The translations under genes were made by a program, and so were the position numbers. A stretch of DNA of 64,000 nt from Lates calcarifer (Eukaryota; Chordata; Actinopteri; Centropomidae). The stretch's first letter is position 1. Each line of letters starts with the position of its first letter. The stretch lies in NCBI RefSeq assembly GCF_001640805.2, contig NC_066856.1, positions 4,681,377 to 4,745,376 of the forward strand, in the 5' to 3' direction. A model generated the notes under the pieces. The model was given only the letters and a program-made list of their open reading frames with translations, ran no database searches and had not been told where the DNA came from. Of the stretch, positions 47,160-58,679 are shown in pieces.

Positions 47160-50100
47160 ACCCTCTCTCCTCTGTTTACACTGTGCTCTTGACTGGTTCT
47201 TGAGGAATAATTTCATGCAGGCTTTGTAATGACATGGATTTGGAATTTTAGCAGTCATGCTTAACTGAGCCCAAACTGGAACCTGGGTATTCCAATATTC
47301 ATAATTTACAGATACTGCATTGCAATTTGCAATATTTTTCTCCCACAAAAAAGCAATGTGACTGCCAGTCACACCACAGGAAAGCTGATCAACTAGTCAC
47401 TGGATATCCCATCTTTCTCTGTCAAAGTTGTGACCAGAGAAAACTACAGACTGACAAAAGTGCTGTCACAGACAAGCAAAAAAAGAAAAAAAAAATCTGT
47501 ATCAAAGCTGTCAACAACATGCACAATTCACTGGCCTTTTCAGCCTCTTTGGCTGTAGTGTATATTGATTCATGTCTGTCAGTGACTGAACTGAGGGAAA
47601 ACTCTGCTTTTCCATATACACTATCTAACACAACTTCCTTCTAGGGATGTAATGGTAGCAGCATTCCTCAACAGACCGTTTTTCGTTCAGACCTTTTTCG
47701 CTCAGTAAGTGATTCATTTTAGTTCAGTGCATGACTCTCTTTGGTTTGGCACTTGACTCTCTTTGGATTGATGTGCCCTCTGAATTCAATAATTACTCTT
47801 AAATTAGTTTAATACAGTCTAATATTAACATATGTTGAATTTTTTTTCATTAAGTACAATAAATTCACCTGGACAGCTTTGGCAGAGGGACAGTAGTGGT
47901 CTAAACCATGCTAGTTAGGGTAGCCCCTGGATATACAGCTCATATGAAGAGTGTAAATGAGAAATCAGAGCTGGATGAGTCTTCAATGTACAGTAATTAA
48001 GATCTGCTGTTTAGGTTGTAAGTGACACTGGACAAATCAATGATGGAGCAGACAAAACCTGCCTACTCGCATCAGTGAACTCAACTCGGGCAATGCTCTG
48101 TGTCTGGTAACACAAACAAACATGCTAAATAATTTGAGACAGTATGACCTGAACGCATCTATTACAGCCTGAACCCCACTGTTGCATCCCCTACACAAGC
48201 ACCAGCTGCCATTATCCAGCAGTTATGTGTACACTGACAGCTGATCAATGGACCGGGACCCGAACATGTAAAAAGATGGATTTTGACTGAGTTTGAGCAC
48301 AAACTCTAGAGCTTTGTGTGAAAATCTGATCCTTTTAATATACAGTTTTAACCCAGTTTAAATGAAGTTACTTCTAATCCAAGTGTTTGTCAACGTGCCT
48401 GGTCAACAGCCAGTCACGTTTGCCTGTCCTTCTGTCTACCAAAACAGCGTTCCTTGAGAAAATCTTCTCCCAGACTGCTTCAGCTTGCACTGGATCACAG
48501 CCATTCAATATGTCCCAGTTCTTCTGATGTTTTTTGAGACACCACAGGGATTTACTGCAGTTTGTTGCTGTATAATGCAGCAGTTTTCAGTTAGTAGCAT
48601 GTATAGCCTGACAACTGCTCCAATGTGTCTTCTAACTATGCAAGCTGTACTGTTTGTACAGCCTTGTACTGTTATATTGTTAATGTGCAGTGCCGTCCAT
48701 TTTGTTTTTGGGAAAAAAAAACAACATGAAGGGGAGTAAAAAAAGGTCCCACAGATGTGAGGTTCAATTTTATATCACACCTCAATCATGTTTAAAACTA
48801 CAGTTTTCACCCCAACATGTGAAATACTACTGTAATATTAAAGCCGACTACAGTTTATAATGGATCTTTTGCCAGTAGCCATGAGAGAAATCGATCCATA
48901 GAACTACTCAGACAATTTACAGCTGTTGTCAATCCCCTCAAACAGCACATTAAACCACTACTGATCTGGCAGAACCTGATTGTAAAGTTAATTGGAGGCG
49001 AGTGATTTGGTTTAAATTGTACAGTGTCAGCCTGGCTTTACACACTTCATCAAGCCTGGCATCATCTAGGAGGAGCTGTGGGCTAGGGAGAAGAACATCT
49101 GGGCTACCTTTCTAAGCCTGCTGCCATGGCGACATAGACACAGATAAGCTGCCAAGAATGGCTGGGTGGATGAATGGGTTTATTTGGAAAGAAAATCACA
49201 CATGATAGGTGCCTTTCCATTCTGAGCTACAGTAGATAGGGTTATACCGATCCCACACTTAGTTCCCTAACTGAGAATCATGTATGCAATATAATCCAGA
49301 TGAGTCAGTGCATCTCAAAAGCAAGCCCTAATTATACAGTATTATATGAATGATGCATGTAACCTTTTTCTGAGGGCTGTTCTTGAGACTTATATAAATT
49401 GCAAATAAAGGTTTATATGGCTGTGCAGTTTTGATCATCTATAATCAACTCTACATACTTTTCAAGAAGAAATATTATTAGAGAAGTAATTCATTGAAAA
49501 GCACCATAGTAAATAACACTCAATTTCCCAGATCCATAGACACAAGCAACCAAACATCAACATTTTTGTTTGGACAAACTCTTCAAAAAAGGATGCAACC
49601 TTGACATCTGATCCCCTGACATTATAACACAGTTTGTAGTCTGAGCAGCAGTGTCTGGGCACAGACACCATGAACAGATTGCCGTACACATGCTATTGAT
49701 TGAACTCTGCAGGGCTCCAATAGCTCATTGCCTGCAGAGCCAGACGGAGTTTCCCTGCCTCTTGTTCTCTATTGTCATCAGCCTGCCCAGCTCATCTCAC
49801 CCATACGGAAAAACATGCTGAGAATGCAGGAAAAATTAACAAGGCTGTGCCATTTCAGAAATCTAAACAGATCATTGATTTGATGACAGACACACTGAGT
49901 TTGGACAGAGAGGGAAACATGAGGAGACAGGAGTCAGAAAGAAGAGCGTATTCAGTTTTTCTCTTGTCCAAATCTCCCGTCATCTCTGCTGTCTATTCTT
50001 TATATGTGTATTTCTGTGTTCTGCTAAATATAAGTGTACTAATTTCACAATGAAGTAAAGGTGGGAGCTGCAAGGTGCCTCACACTCCTGTGAATTCTGT

Positions 50101-50395
50101 TGATGAAAAAGGATGGCCACGATGTGACACTGACTCTGGCAAGAGTTTATACAGTATGAGGAGGCTTCAAAACGTTTGTGGAAAAAATACAGTTGGAAAA
50201 AACGGTTTATGTTATGTTTATTTTTGCGTTGCAACATGTATTTAAGGGTTCATGTTAGAACATGTTATGACACATTAGTACGAGAACGTACAGGTGCATT
50301 GAGACCAAAATCCCTGCATATGATTTTTAGCTATATACTTTTTCCAGGAACTTTTTCAAGCCCCCTCGTACACTGCAACTTAAACAATTCATTTG
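47160..50395. other. Non-coding stretch
   Basis: No gene or recognised repeat. Frames are at most 105 codons, with antisense overlap at 47327-47644 and 47422-47631. Confidence 0.5.
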
Positions 50396-50401
50396 TAACT
50401 A

Positions 50402-50627
50402 CTGTAATTTCTGGACTATTGAGTGCACCTGAATATAAGCCGCACCCACTAAATTTAAAAAGAAAAGTACATATACAGGCTGCACTTGCCTATAAGCCGT
50501 AGGTGTCTAAATGTTTTTGCCGCATGAAGCTCGTTAGCCCGTATCTATAAATTAGCCGCATCATTGTTTAAGCTGCAAGGTTCAAAGCGTGTGAAAAAAG
50601 TAGCGGCTTATAGTCCGGAATTTACGG
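50402..50627. mobile_element. Short inverted-repeat element (MITE), about 226 bp
   Basis: The left end CTGTAATTTCTGGACTATTG and the reverse complement of the right end, CCGTAAATTCCGGACTATAA, are clear imperfect inverted repeats of about 20 bp. Inside are several TATAAGCCG motifs in both orientations, GCGGCTAAT-type text and AAGCTCGTTAGCCCGTATCT. The 'ccggactataagccgc' end is familiar from many vertebrate genomes as a non-autonomous DNA transposon, probably hAT-like. I could not define target duplications. The 108-codon frame across it is not a gene. Confidence 0.8.
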
Positions 50628-50629
50628 CA

Positions 50630-52555
50630 CCTGTGATAGCTGTATATGAAGACAGTAGTGTGCTCAAATCAGAATCTGATCTCTGTTTGCATCAACCTCC
50701 TCTGTATTCAAGGTTTGATTACCTTTTTTGTGCAATAATGTCATTTTAAAGTGTCTCGAGATGAAAATGTCAGGTGTTGCTAATGAATGTATTTTGCACA
50801 ATTAACACTTTAATACATTAAACTACAAATGTGTTGTTTTTTTTTAACAAGAATATCAGTATCTTGTGCTGCTTTTATATCAGAAAATCACAGGCAAGTG
50901 CATAAATTATTATATTTAAAAAACAGATTTACAATAAAACATCAATAATCATTATTTTTATGTTAGTGTTGGATCACAGTATTACTTGAATATGAAAGTG
51001 TTGCTTGTGGTAATTAATCCTCAGAGAATTTTTACCAGACTCTGCAATTCCCCTAGCTTTACAGAACTTTATAGTGAGTTTTACCTAACTATTTTTGTCA
51101 TAGGGCTTACAACTTGACTATTTTGGTTCGGTCTCATTGCTGTCAGTGTTGTTTTCAGGAGCCATATGCAAATCTGCACCCAAGGTTTTGCAATCCATGC
51201 GTACGCATTATAAACCCTGCTCCCGGTATACAAATCTGAGAGCACAGTTTTTATAAACTGTGAAGTCAATTTACAAATTCAGATTTACACATGAACCAGA
51301 TTTTCTCAGTTGACCCTGGGGAGCTCTGTTAATTTTCACTGAAAAAGCTCTAAAGAATGATGGTACACTATTTTCTCAGCACCAAACAGCAAACGATGTT
51401 AGCTATCTGGTAAACACAGCAGCAGTTAAGGGACTAAAGCAGAGCTAAAAGCAGAGTGAATTTTGGACTTACATTCATTAAATGGCCAAACACATACACA
51501 ACTCCAAATGAATGCCAATCTTGCTCCATGTCTGCTGAATGAGTTAATGGGAATCTGTTTGCGAACACGTTCACTTTACTTAAAAAGGTGAAAGTCAGAG
51601 GTGTTCAGTGTGTGTTTGAAAAAAATCTTTAAACTGAACTGACAATACCAAACCATTGTCACTGACCAAATCAGTACCTTTTAGCAGTGGAGCTCCACAC
51701 TGATGTCTGAGAGCACTGGTCAGCTAAGCCTAAACACACACTACATTACTTCCTCATTTGAGTCTTATTAAAGGACAGTGAAAACCACAGAAGTAAACAT
51801 AATCTGACAGCTCAGCTGTAAATAAGAGGCTTCTGAGCTGACTACTAACTGCTTCGGGTTTAATCTTTTGTGCAGTGGCTCTATAGGCAAGTTCTGAATT
51901 AAAATTAGCACCAGCTTAGACTCACAGCAAACTGAATGTAATACTGATCTGAAGACAGCCAAAACCAGCACTAAACATAGCTGCTGTATGAGTTGTGATT
52001 TGTTCACGTGTTGTTTTATATACAGAAGTGACTCCACTTCACCCAGGGCTTTTCAGTTCTGAGTGCTTTTCCACACAGCCATGCATCAGTGCACGGCTGC
52101 TGGCACACACAATATACACTATAATGGAGGAAACGCATGCAAAAGCTTACATTTGTGCCAATGAGGCTTCTGCGTTCTCCCACCACTACATCTAAATACA
52201 GCAGAATTTCTTTCAGGTATCACATGGAGAAAACTCCATTGTTGCACTAACAATCACTACTATCTTACTGGGACCATTTCAGCGGTCTGATTTAACTGTG
52301 GGATCACTGAAGCAGCCTCTTCACAGCTGACCTGCCTGATGGACCTTCTCCCACCCTGAGCTGCCGGAGAATGCCTGCCTGCTGTCTCCCTTCACCACAT
52401 GCTGCCATAGGTACAGTCTATGCATCATATTATGCTAATAAAGCATTCAGAGGTCTTGTTATTGACATGGGTCTGTACTCAGTAGTGTGTTGTATGGTGG
52501 ACAGAGGGTCTCTCTTGCATAAATCACAGGAAACATGAAATTGCTCTGTGAATAC
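50630..52555. other. Non-coding stretch
   Basis: No gene or recognised repeat. Frames are at most 89 codons. Confidence 0.5.
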
Positions 52556-52574
52556 ACAATGTAGAAGATAATAC

Positions 52575-52830
52575 ATAATACATTGTCATCAGCAACAACC
52601 AAATAATCAATCAGCAAAATAATCAACCAAAGGTAAAGTAATCAATCAAAACTTAATCACAGCAAGAAACAATTAAGGCTTCAAATCAGGATGAGCAATA
52701 ATAGCTCGATTAAAAAAGAGCAAATCATTATGATCAATCAACAATTCCTGAGGAATCAATCATGAGCATGCTACATATGTCAAGGCATTCAATCATAAGC
52801 ATATTAGAAAGATCAAAGCCCAAATCAATA
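52575..52830. repeat. ATCAA/AATCA-rich imperfect repeat tract
   Basis: Across about 250 bp, words such as AATCAATCA, AATCAACCAA, GATCAATCAA and AATCAATCAT recur at irregular spacing on the plus strand. There is no fixed period, so it is a degenerate A/T/C-biased tract and not a clean satellite. Confidence 0.55.
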
Positions 52831-52839
52831 GTAGGAATA

Positions 52840-54195
52840 GTGTAAAAATATTAAGAAAATATTTAAAAGGCAACAAAAGAATGAAAGCATTCACTTCACT
52901 TCACAAGGTTTATATCAGTTTCTAATTGCAATCTCATATCAATCAGTATTAGGTGTTTATCACCAAATCACTAATTGTGTTGTTCAGATCATCAAGAAGT
53001 AATCAAAATAGGTACGTTCATTTACAGAATAAAAGTGTTGTAAGTGTTTGCGTCTTTGTTGCAGTGTGGACTTAGGGTGCATGAAAACACAAACTTTTAA
53101 AAATAGGTTCCAGAGTGTAATCTTATGAAAACGTCACTCTTACAGTCGCAATACACACTTCTTGTGAAAGCTGTGCCCCACCTCGCACATGGCTATTACA
53201 TTTTCAGCCTAATACTCGTGCAAATAGAACTACAACAACGGTAGACTATCAAGCTGTGCTTGTGCTGCAGACTCATCAAGTTACATCACCATCAACTGGC
53301 CTGGCATGCATAATGCAGCGTTTTCAATCGTTTTTGCAGATCAGTGCGCACAAAGATCATTTTCATGATTTAGTCAAGTGACCAAGGAACTTTTTCTGAA
53401 AATCAAAGGAAAAACTTCAGCTTCTAGCAAAACTTCCCCTGGCAATTGTCAAGAAGCTAACTATCAAAATGCTTGACTTTTTATACACTTTTTTGGGAGC
53501 TATGTATATGACACAGAGTCCCCTAGCTCCCAAAACTCTGCATTACCAAGTGTTGTGGAATTATCACAACTCCACTTTTGAATTATGTCTTTGTGGTTTC
53601 CCAAGATGTGTGTCTCTTAAAGATGATACCTAGGTTGCGGAAAGTTTACAGAACCCGAGTTCTCAGAACATACCAGAACATGTTTTGTCTTAGATGCACA
53701 GAGTTGCAAAAAGTTCATAAAAAGGTCATAGTCTGTGTTTCATCAGCGCTTGAGCTCTGTGACCCAGAAACTCAGCCCATCCATTCCCCTCCTAGCTGCA
53801 GCAGGCTCACTTCCTTTTTTCACTGAGATCAGAGGCAATTATTTATCCCGCCCCACCCTTTACCCAGACTACACCTGCTGCGGTTAAGGACGGCAGACAG
53901 CCATGTCCTGTAGCTTGCAGAGGGACCTTAAGTCAAGGGGGTGCAGGGCTTAATGAACTCAGATCAGGGCACAACAAGAACTATAATATGTTGAAACATA
54001 CTACATCCCCATTCTACAGGCATCATGTACAAATTCTATAACGAAGTGCGGGAAAAGTAAGAAATAAAGCACAAGAGGTGTGAATATGCTTTCTTCAAAA
54101 TAAGTCATTCATGATTCACTGCAGCAACACACACACACCATTACTTCATCATTCTTACCTCTTAAGGTTGCAGACTACCAAATCTATTATAGTTG
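52840..54195. other. Non-coding stretch
   Basis: No gene is seen. The 82-codon frame at 53578-53826 has no domain. Confidence 0.5.
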
Positions 54196-54199
54196 CCTC

Positions 54200-54420
54200 T
54201 AGTTGTTATAAGTGTTACCTCTCAGCAAAAATATCCTGGGTTTGAATCCATAACTGGCCAGCTAAACTCTTTTTGTTGAAGTTTCTGTGTGGGTTTCCTC
54301 CAGGTGCAGATTAACCAACAACTCTAAAGTAGGACAGGCAGTTAAAAGAAAATTGACCAAAACCAATATTACATTTTGTGTGTGTTTTGGTGCAGTAAAG
54401 GAAGGTCTTAATACAGACTG
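54200..54420 (+). repeat. Abundant fish repeat, very decayed copy
   Basis: CTCAGCAAAAATATCCTGGG and TTTGAATCCATAACTGGCC are followed by TTTCTGTGTGGGTTTCCTCC, AGGTGCAGATTAACCAACAA and CTCTAAAGTAGG. This fits the front part of the repeat seen at 13738-14056 ('ctgggttcgaatcc ... gtgtgggtttcctccgggtgctccgg ... ggttaattggtgactctaaattg'). Confidence 0.5.
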
Positions 54421-54429
54421 TAGTCTGCC

Positions 54430-55345
54430 TATGGGTTCAAAGTAGGGTCAATAAGATTCTGAGCTTGTAAAGTGGTGCTCACAAATAATTCTTAAGTTTG
54501 TAGTTATAAAAGCAACCTTTATAAACCTGTAAAGTAAATCTGCATCCGAAATTCAAATTTGTGCATATGTAGAAAAGATTTGTGAAAAAAAATGAGACTG
54601 TGAATAAAATCTGTGAACAAATAATATCAGTAATGAGATTACACAAAGACACTGAAAAAGGAAAGTGTCTTTGTGCAGGTACAAAGCAGAAAACTGCATG
54701 TAGAACTCAAAGTTTCCACAGTGTGTGTGTGAGACACTGCAGTCACAAGTACTAATTTTGACCCTGGCTGTACACCAGATTCTGACTGAAGAATGAAAAA
54801 TCAATTATAAAGTCCAGTCAGAGGTCACTTGGTTCCATTGCCTGAAAGATATAGTAGACAAGATGGATGACAGTGCGGCCTCTTCCACAGCCCCGTCACG
54901 TTTAATTATATTTGATGATTCTGTAGAAGATAATGGTAAACATTTAATGTGCAGCATGTATCTGCAAACCTACCTGGGTTGTGGAAGAGTTTTAAAAGTA
55001 ACTTAACTGCCTCCATGAGCTGTGTGTCACAGCCAACACTCAAAGTTTTGATCATGTTGTAGTTGGAGTCCCCTTTGAGAGGCATGCATCAGTTTGAAAA
55101 GCCTTGGTGTAGATAATGGACAAATGGATTGAAAAGCTTATGTTGGTTCAATCAACTGTTTGCTCATTTTCTCCCTCAAAAGAGATACTCATGTATCTTA
55201 ACTGGACAATCCAACATGAACTATGGGAACTGTATCCACATCCCTGACCTACCTTCAGACATGGCTGTCTTCAATAAAATTCAGTTTGACAATGTCTAAT
55301 ACAAATAATATGTAAAATAGACCTATTTGAAAGAATTTGTTAAAC
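54430..55345. other. Non-coding stretch
   Basis: No gene or recognised repeat. Confidence 0.5.
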
Positions 55346-55348
55346 TAA

Positions 55349-55349
<1 letters not shown>

Positions 55350-55440
<91 letters not shown>
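55350..55440 (+). repeat. Compound (CT)n(AT)n(AC)n microsatellite
   Basis: Three adjoining dinucleotide tracts: CT at 55350-55362, AT at 55363-55390 and AC (with TAC interruptions) at 55391-55440. Confidence 0.96.
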
Positions 55441-55444
55441 AAGG

Positions 55445-55955
55445 ATTCAGATCTTGATGTTTCTAAAAGCTAGAAGAGTGCCTTGTATAATATTCTGTGA
55501 ATACATTTCAGACATTTTCATATTCACAGTATCACTCGATCTCTCTTATATGAACTCTGTGTCCTTCTTAGCTCTTTCATAACGGTTTTGAGTGTAACTA
55601 ACTCCAACTTGCAGCCAGCACTAGCGCTATGATTCTGTTCCAGTGCAGTGAGACTGCTGGCTCTCTGCTCAGGTTTACTTAACTGCAGTGTCAATACTTT
55701 ATGCTTTCCAGGACATTTGTAATGTTCTTTTTCTGCGGCAGTTGAACCCTCCTGATAAATGCACACTGTGCTACAGTGTGAAAGCAGACCCAAAATGAAC
55801 TCAAAACTTACAATAAGTTGAGTTTGGCAGGAAAATTGCAAGTCTGGTGACTCTGGGTAATCATTGAATTGAACTGTCATTTATGACAAAGCTATGGAGG
55901 CCTTCTACTTCATCTCATAAAAATCGAATTAAACTATAAGGCAAACAAGAAGTCA
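55445..55955. other. Non-coding stretch
   Basis: A 118-codon minus frame (55524-55880) is open but shows no domain. Nothing else is recognisable. Confidence 0.4.
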
Positions 55956-55959
55956 TTTT

Positions 55960-56465
55960 AACACACCACTAACACCAATAACACTGATCTTTTTACAGTG
56001 GCACATGTCAAGGGGTGGGATGTATTAGGCAGCTAATAAACAGTCAGTTCTTGAAGGTGATGCATCAGAAGCAGGGAAAATGAACAAGCATAAGGATCTG
56101 AGTGACTCTGAGGAGGGCTAAATTGTGATAGATAGACAAATGGGTCAGAGCACCTGCAAAACGGCAGGTCTTGTCGAGTGTTCCCACTACGCCAGTGGTC
56201 AGTACCAACCAAAACGTGGGGGAGTGAGGCCCACACCCATACGGTCCAACCCCACAAAAGGGCTATCGTAGCACAAACAATCTGGCTGGAGAACAATCAG
56301 AGTGCCCCCACAGGACTGAAGGGATCTGATGTTAATGTCTTTGTGCCAGATAAAACATTACACCTTCAGAGGTCTTGTGGAGTCCATGTCTCAACGGGTC
56401 AGAGCTGTTTTGGCAGCACAAGGTGGACGTACACAATATTAGGCCTGTGGTTTTAATGCTTTGGA
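55960..56465 (+). mobile_element. Internally deleted Tc1/mariner element
   Basis: The 5' leader GGGGTGGGATGTATTAGGCA is followed by an ATG at 56081. This gives MNKHKDLSDSEEG, a stop, and IVIDRQMGQSTCKTAGLVEC, the start of the helix-turn-helix domain of fish Tc1 transposase. After a large deletion (the paired-like domain end and the whole catalytic DDE core are missing) the C-terminus follows in another frame at about 56346: QIKHYTFRGLVESMSQRVRA and VLAAQGGRTQY before a stop. The 3' terminal-repeat start CCTGTGGTTTTAATGCTTTGG follows. Both coding ends being present makes this a deletion derivative and not a simple truncation. It is not able to make transposase. Confidence 0.85.
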
Positions 56466-56486
56466 TGATAAAGCTATGGTTGGAAT

Positions 56487-57395
56487 TAGGGCTGCACGAT
56501 TAATCGTATTAAAATCGTGATTTCGATTCAGAGCTCTATAAAATCTTATTTCTAAATGACAACGATTCTGCTGCGTTTTCATCAGAGACACCCACTGCAT
56601 CAAAACCAACGCCCCTATACATAGAAATGTATATAGCAAAAACACTGCAGACAGACACTGTCAGCCGGTTTTAACTCGCCTTATCACCAGTAGTTTCTGC
56701 TTTAGATGTGCGGATTCTTGTGGCGGGGATGCAGCTGTCAGCAGGCAGGTAGAACTCACCTGGCACTGGAGTGGAGAGAATCAGAGCGAGTCACACTGTC
56801 TGCATCGCTCTGCCCTCTGTGTTCATGAAGTATCTAACTCTAAAGTTAGTTTTGTGGTTTGGTCATTTTAAGACAAGATGTGGTTGTAAAGTTTACAGCC
56901 TGTCGCTCTGTTGCTCCTGCAGTGCTGTGTGTGTGAACTGTGAGGCAGCTAAAAAAAGAGTTAACAACTCGTCTACTGACTCTCTGTGAGTCAGATCAGG
57001 GTACTCTAATGTATCAAATAGTCGACATTTAGGGAGCAGCCTTCGAACCTTACACAGTTTATTACCATACCTGATGAGCTACCATAGACACGAGGAAGTT
57101 ACAGACTCCATCAACTACCACTAAGCCAAACATTCAGTTCAATTTTATTTATATAGTGCCAAATCGCAACAGAGGTTATCTCAAGGCACTTTTCATATAG
57201 AGCAGGTCTAGACCATACTCTTTAAAATATGGCCTGTCCTAGACGCCATTATATTTTCTGGTCCGCTTCCTCGTATATCAGGTAAATCAGTGCAAAAAAT
57301 ATGATGGAAAAAATTGTGAGAGAGAATTGTGATCTCAATTCTAAGCAAGAAAAAAATATCACGATTCTCATTTTTTCCAGAATGGTGCAGCCCTA
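56487..57395. mobile_element. hAT-type non-autonomous element, 909 bp, with target duplications
   Basis: The left end TAGGGCTGCACGATTAATCG and the reverse complement of the right end, TAGGGCTGCACCATTCTGGA, match at 14 of the first 15 bases. Identical 8-bp duplications GTTGGAAT flank it at 56479-56486 and 57396-57403. An 8-bp duplication and short inverted repeats starting TAGGG are the mark of the hAT superfamily. Subterminal sequence on both sides carries AATCGTGAT/ATCACGATT words, as binding sites for a transposase would. No transposase frame is present; the longest frame inside (72 codons) is chance. It sits about 20 bp beyond the recognisable Tc1 end. The intact duplications suggest it is one of the younger insertions here. 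Confidence 0.92.
57133..57232 (+). repeat. Small repeat nested in the hAT element
   Basis: TCAGTTCAATTTTATTTATA and TAGTGCCAAATCGCAACAGA are followed by GGTTATCTCAAGGCACTTTT and AGAGCAGGTCTAGACCATAC. This is a well-known fish repeat phrase ('caattttatttatatagcgccaaatcataacagaagttatctcaaggcac'). It lies within the hAT element, so either it inserted there or the hAT family carries it. Confidence 0.7.
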
Positions 57396-57439
57396 GTTGG
57401 AATCCTGTATCATAAGTTGCACACATTATTACAAAATAC

Positions 57440-58570
57440 AGAAACTAACTACTAGAAGGGTACTTCAAACGCACACTGCTGCACTCCACCTCCAGGAACA
57501 GAGAAATCTTTTTCCTTACAGACCATTCCCAGCTGGCTCTGGCTCCTGCCCAAACCTCAACCTTCAACCTACCGTCAAACGCACAATCCTTCTGCTCATC
57601 TCGCCCTCTCCACTTTCCACCACCTTTCTCTATACCTCTTCTATCTCTGTGTATCCCTTCATCAAGTTTCTTTCTTCCTGTCTCCTTGTACCATCCGACT
57701 TCCCCCGGGTTTTATCTGCTTGTCTGGAAGTGTTCTTTAAAGACAGTAGTTCAGGTCAGCTGAAGCACAGGTCTCACTGTGTGGCCAAAGTTTGATTCAC
57801 TGCAGTCTTGCTTTTCTAAAAAAGAGCCTCTACCACTTCCACCCCCCCCATCCCCTTTTTTTTTTTTCCTTTTCTTCTTTAGGTTTTTTTTAAATGACAC
57901 AAGAGGGCCAATGTTTCTGACAGAGCTCAAGAGGGTCTGATTTTATTCCCTGTGCCAACTTCAGAATGTCCTTCGGCACACTTTACCCTTCACCAAGTCT
58001 GACCTACATATCTTGTGTTGTTCATGTTTTCCATAAGACCCTGTTGATAAAAGCCATTTCTCATTTGACACACAGCCGGAGAATAAACGTGTCTATTTCC
58101 CTCTTTCCTATTTTTAGTCGTAGTTAATTAAGCTACACTTCTCCCTGCATGGGTTTTGATAGAGAGAGCGTTCAGCCTTTTACATCAAAGGTGTTTGCTG
58201 TTGTGTGATTGTACAGACCACCTCTGAAAAGTAGAACTGTGGTTTTGTAAAGAAAAAGAGGAAATGAATTTACCACAAAATTATACTCATCCTTGTATTT
58301 CTTTATTTGTTGAATGGCCTTATTCAGTCAGAGTCTTTGAGTTTTCAAAGGACATTACAAGCTTTAGTTGTACAATCTGCATTAATATTTTTCCTTTTTG
58401 TCACAGTTAATTTGCAGAAGATTGATCCTGAAGACGGAAATGCCTACATTTGTAGTGGGTAAAAATGTTCATTGGTGGCCGGTGTATCAGCAACAGAGCA
58501 ACTTTGATGTAATAAGTGTCCTGCAAAACCACAACCTTTCCAGTGCAGGGAAATAGTGAGGTTATTAATC
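57440..58570. other. Non-coding stretch, pyrimidine-rich in part
   Basis: A 132-codon plus frame (57397-57795) starts inside the hAT right end and runs through a C/T-rich segment, so it is not a conserved gene. T and C runs lie at 57840-57890. Confidence 0.45.
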
Positions 58571-58579
58571 TTGGTCTTG

Positions 58580-58626
58580 GACATGACATGCAAACCGTGC
58601 AACAGACACGGTTTGCATGTCATGTC
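58580..58626. repeat. Perfect 20-bp hairpin, 7-nt loop
   Basis: GACATGACATGCAAACCGTG (58580-58599) and CACGGTTTGCATGTCATGTC (58607-58626) are exact reverse complements around CAACAGA. Each arm holds an ATGCAAA octamer-like word. No mismatch in 20 pairs is unusual for old neutral DNA. No element or gene is attached to it. Confidence 0.9.
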
Positions 58627-58679
58627 AAGTGTTTGCAAGATCCACACGATATATTAATTGTTAGGGGTGGGTTTAATCT

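Noticed and set aside
50176..50502. 108-codon plus-strand frame as a gene
   Set aside because: It runs into the inverted-repeat element at 50402-50627 and has no domain.
54232..54255. GGTTTGAATCC, resembling the T-arm/B-box of a tRNA gene
   Set aside because: No A box, acceptor stem or anticodon arm fits around it. The surrounding wording is that of the abundant fish repeat, which has this phrase itself.
55524..55880. 118-codon minus-strand frame as a gene
   Set aside because: No recognisable motif. It lies between a microsatellite and a Tc1 remnant, and a chance frame is sufficient.
57397..57795. 132-codon plus-strand frame as a gene
   Set aside because: It starts at the target duplication of the hAT element and runs through a C/T-rich low-complexity stretch.
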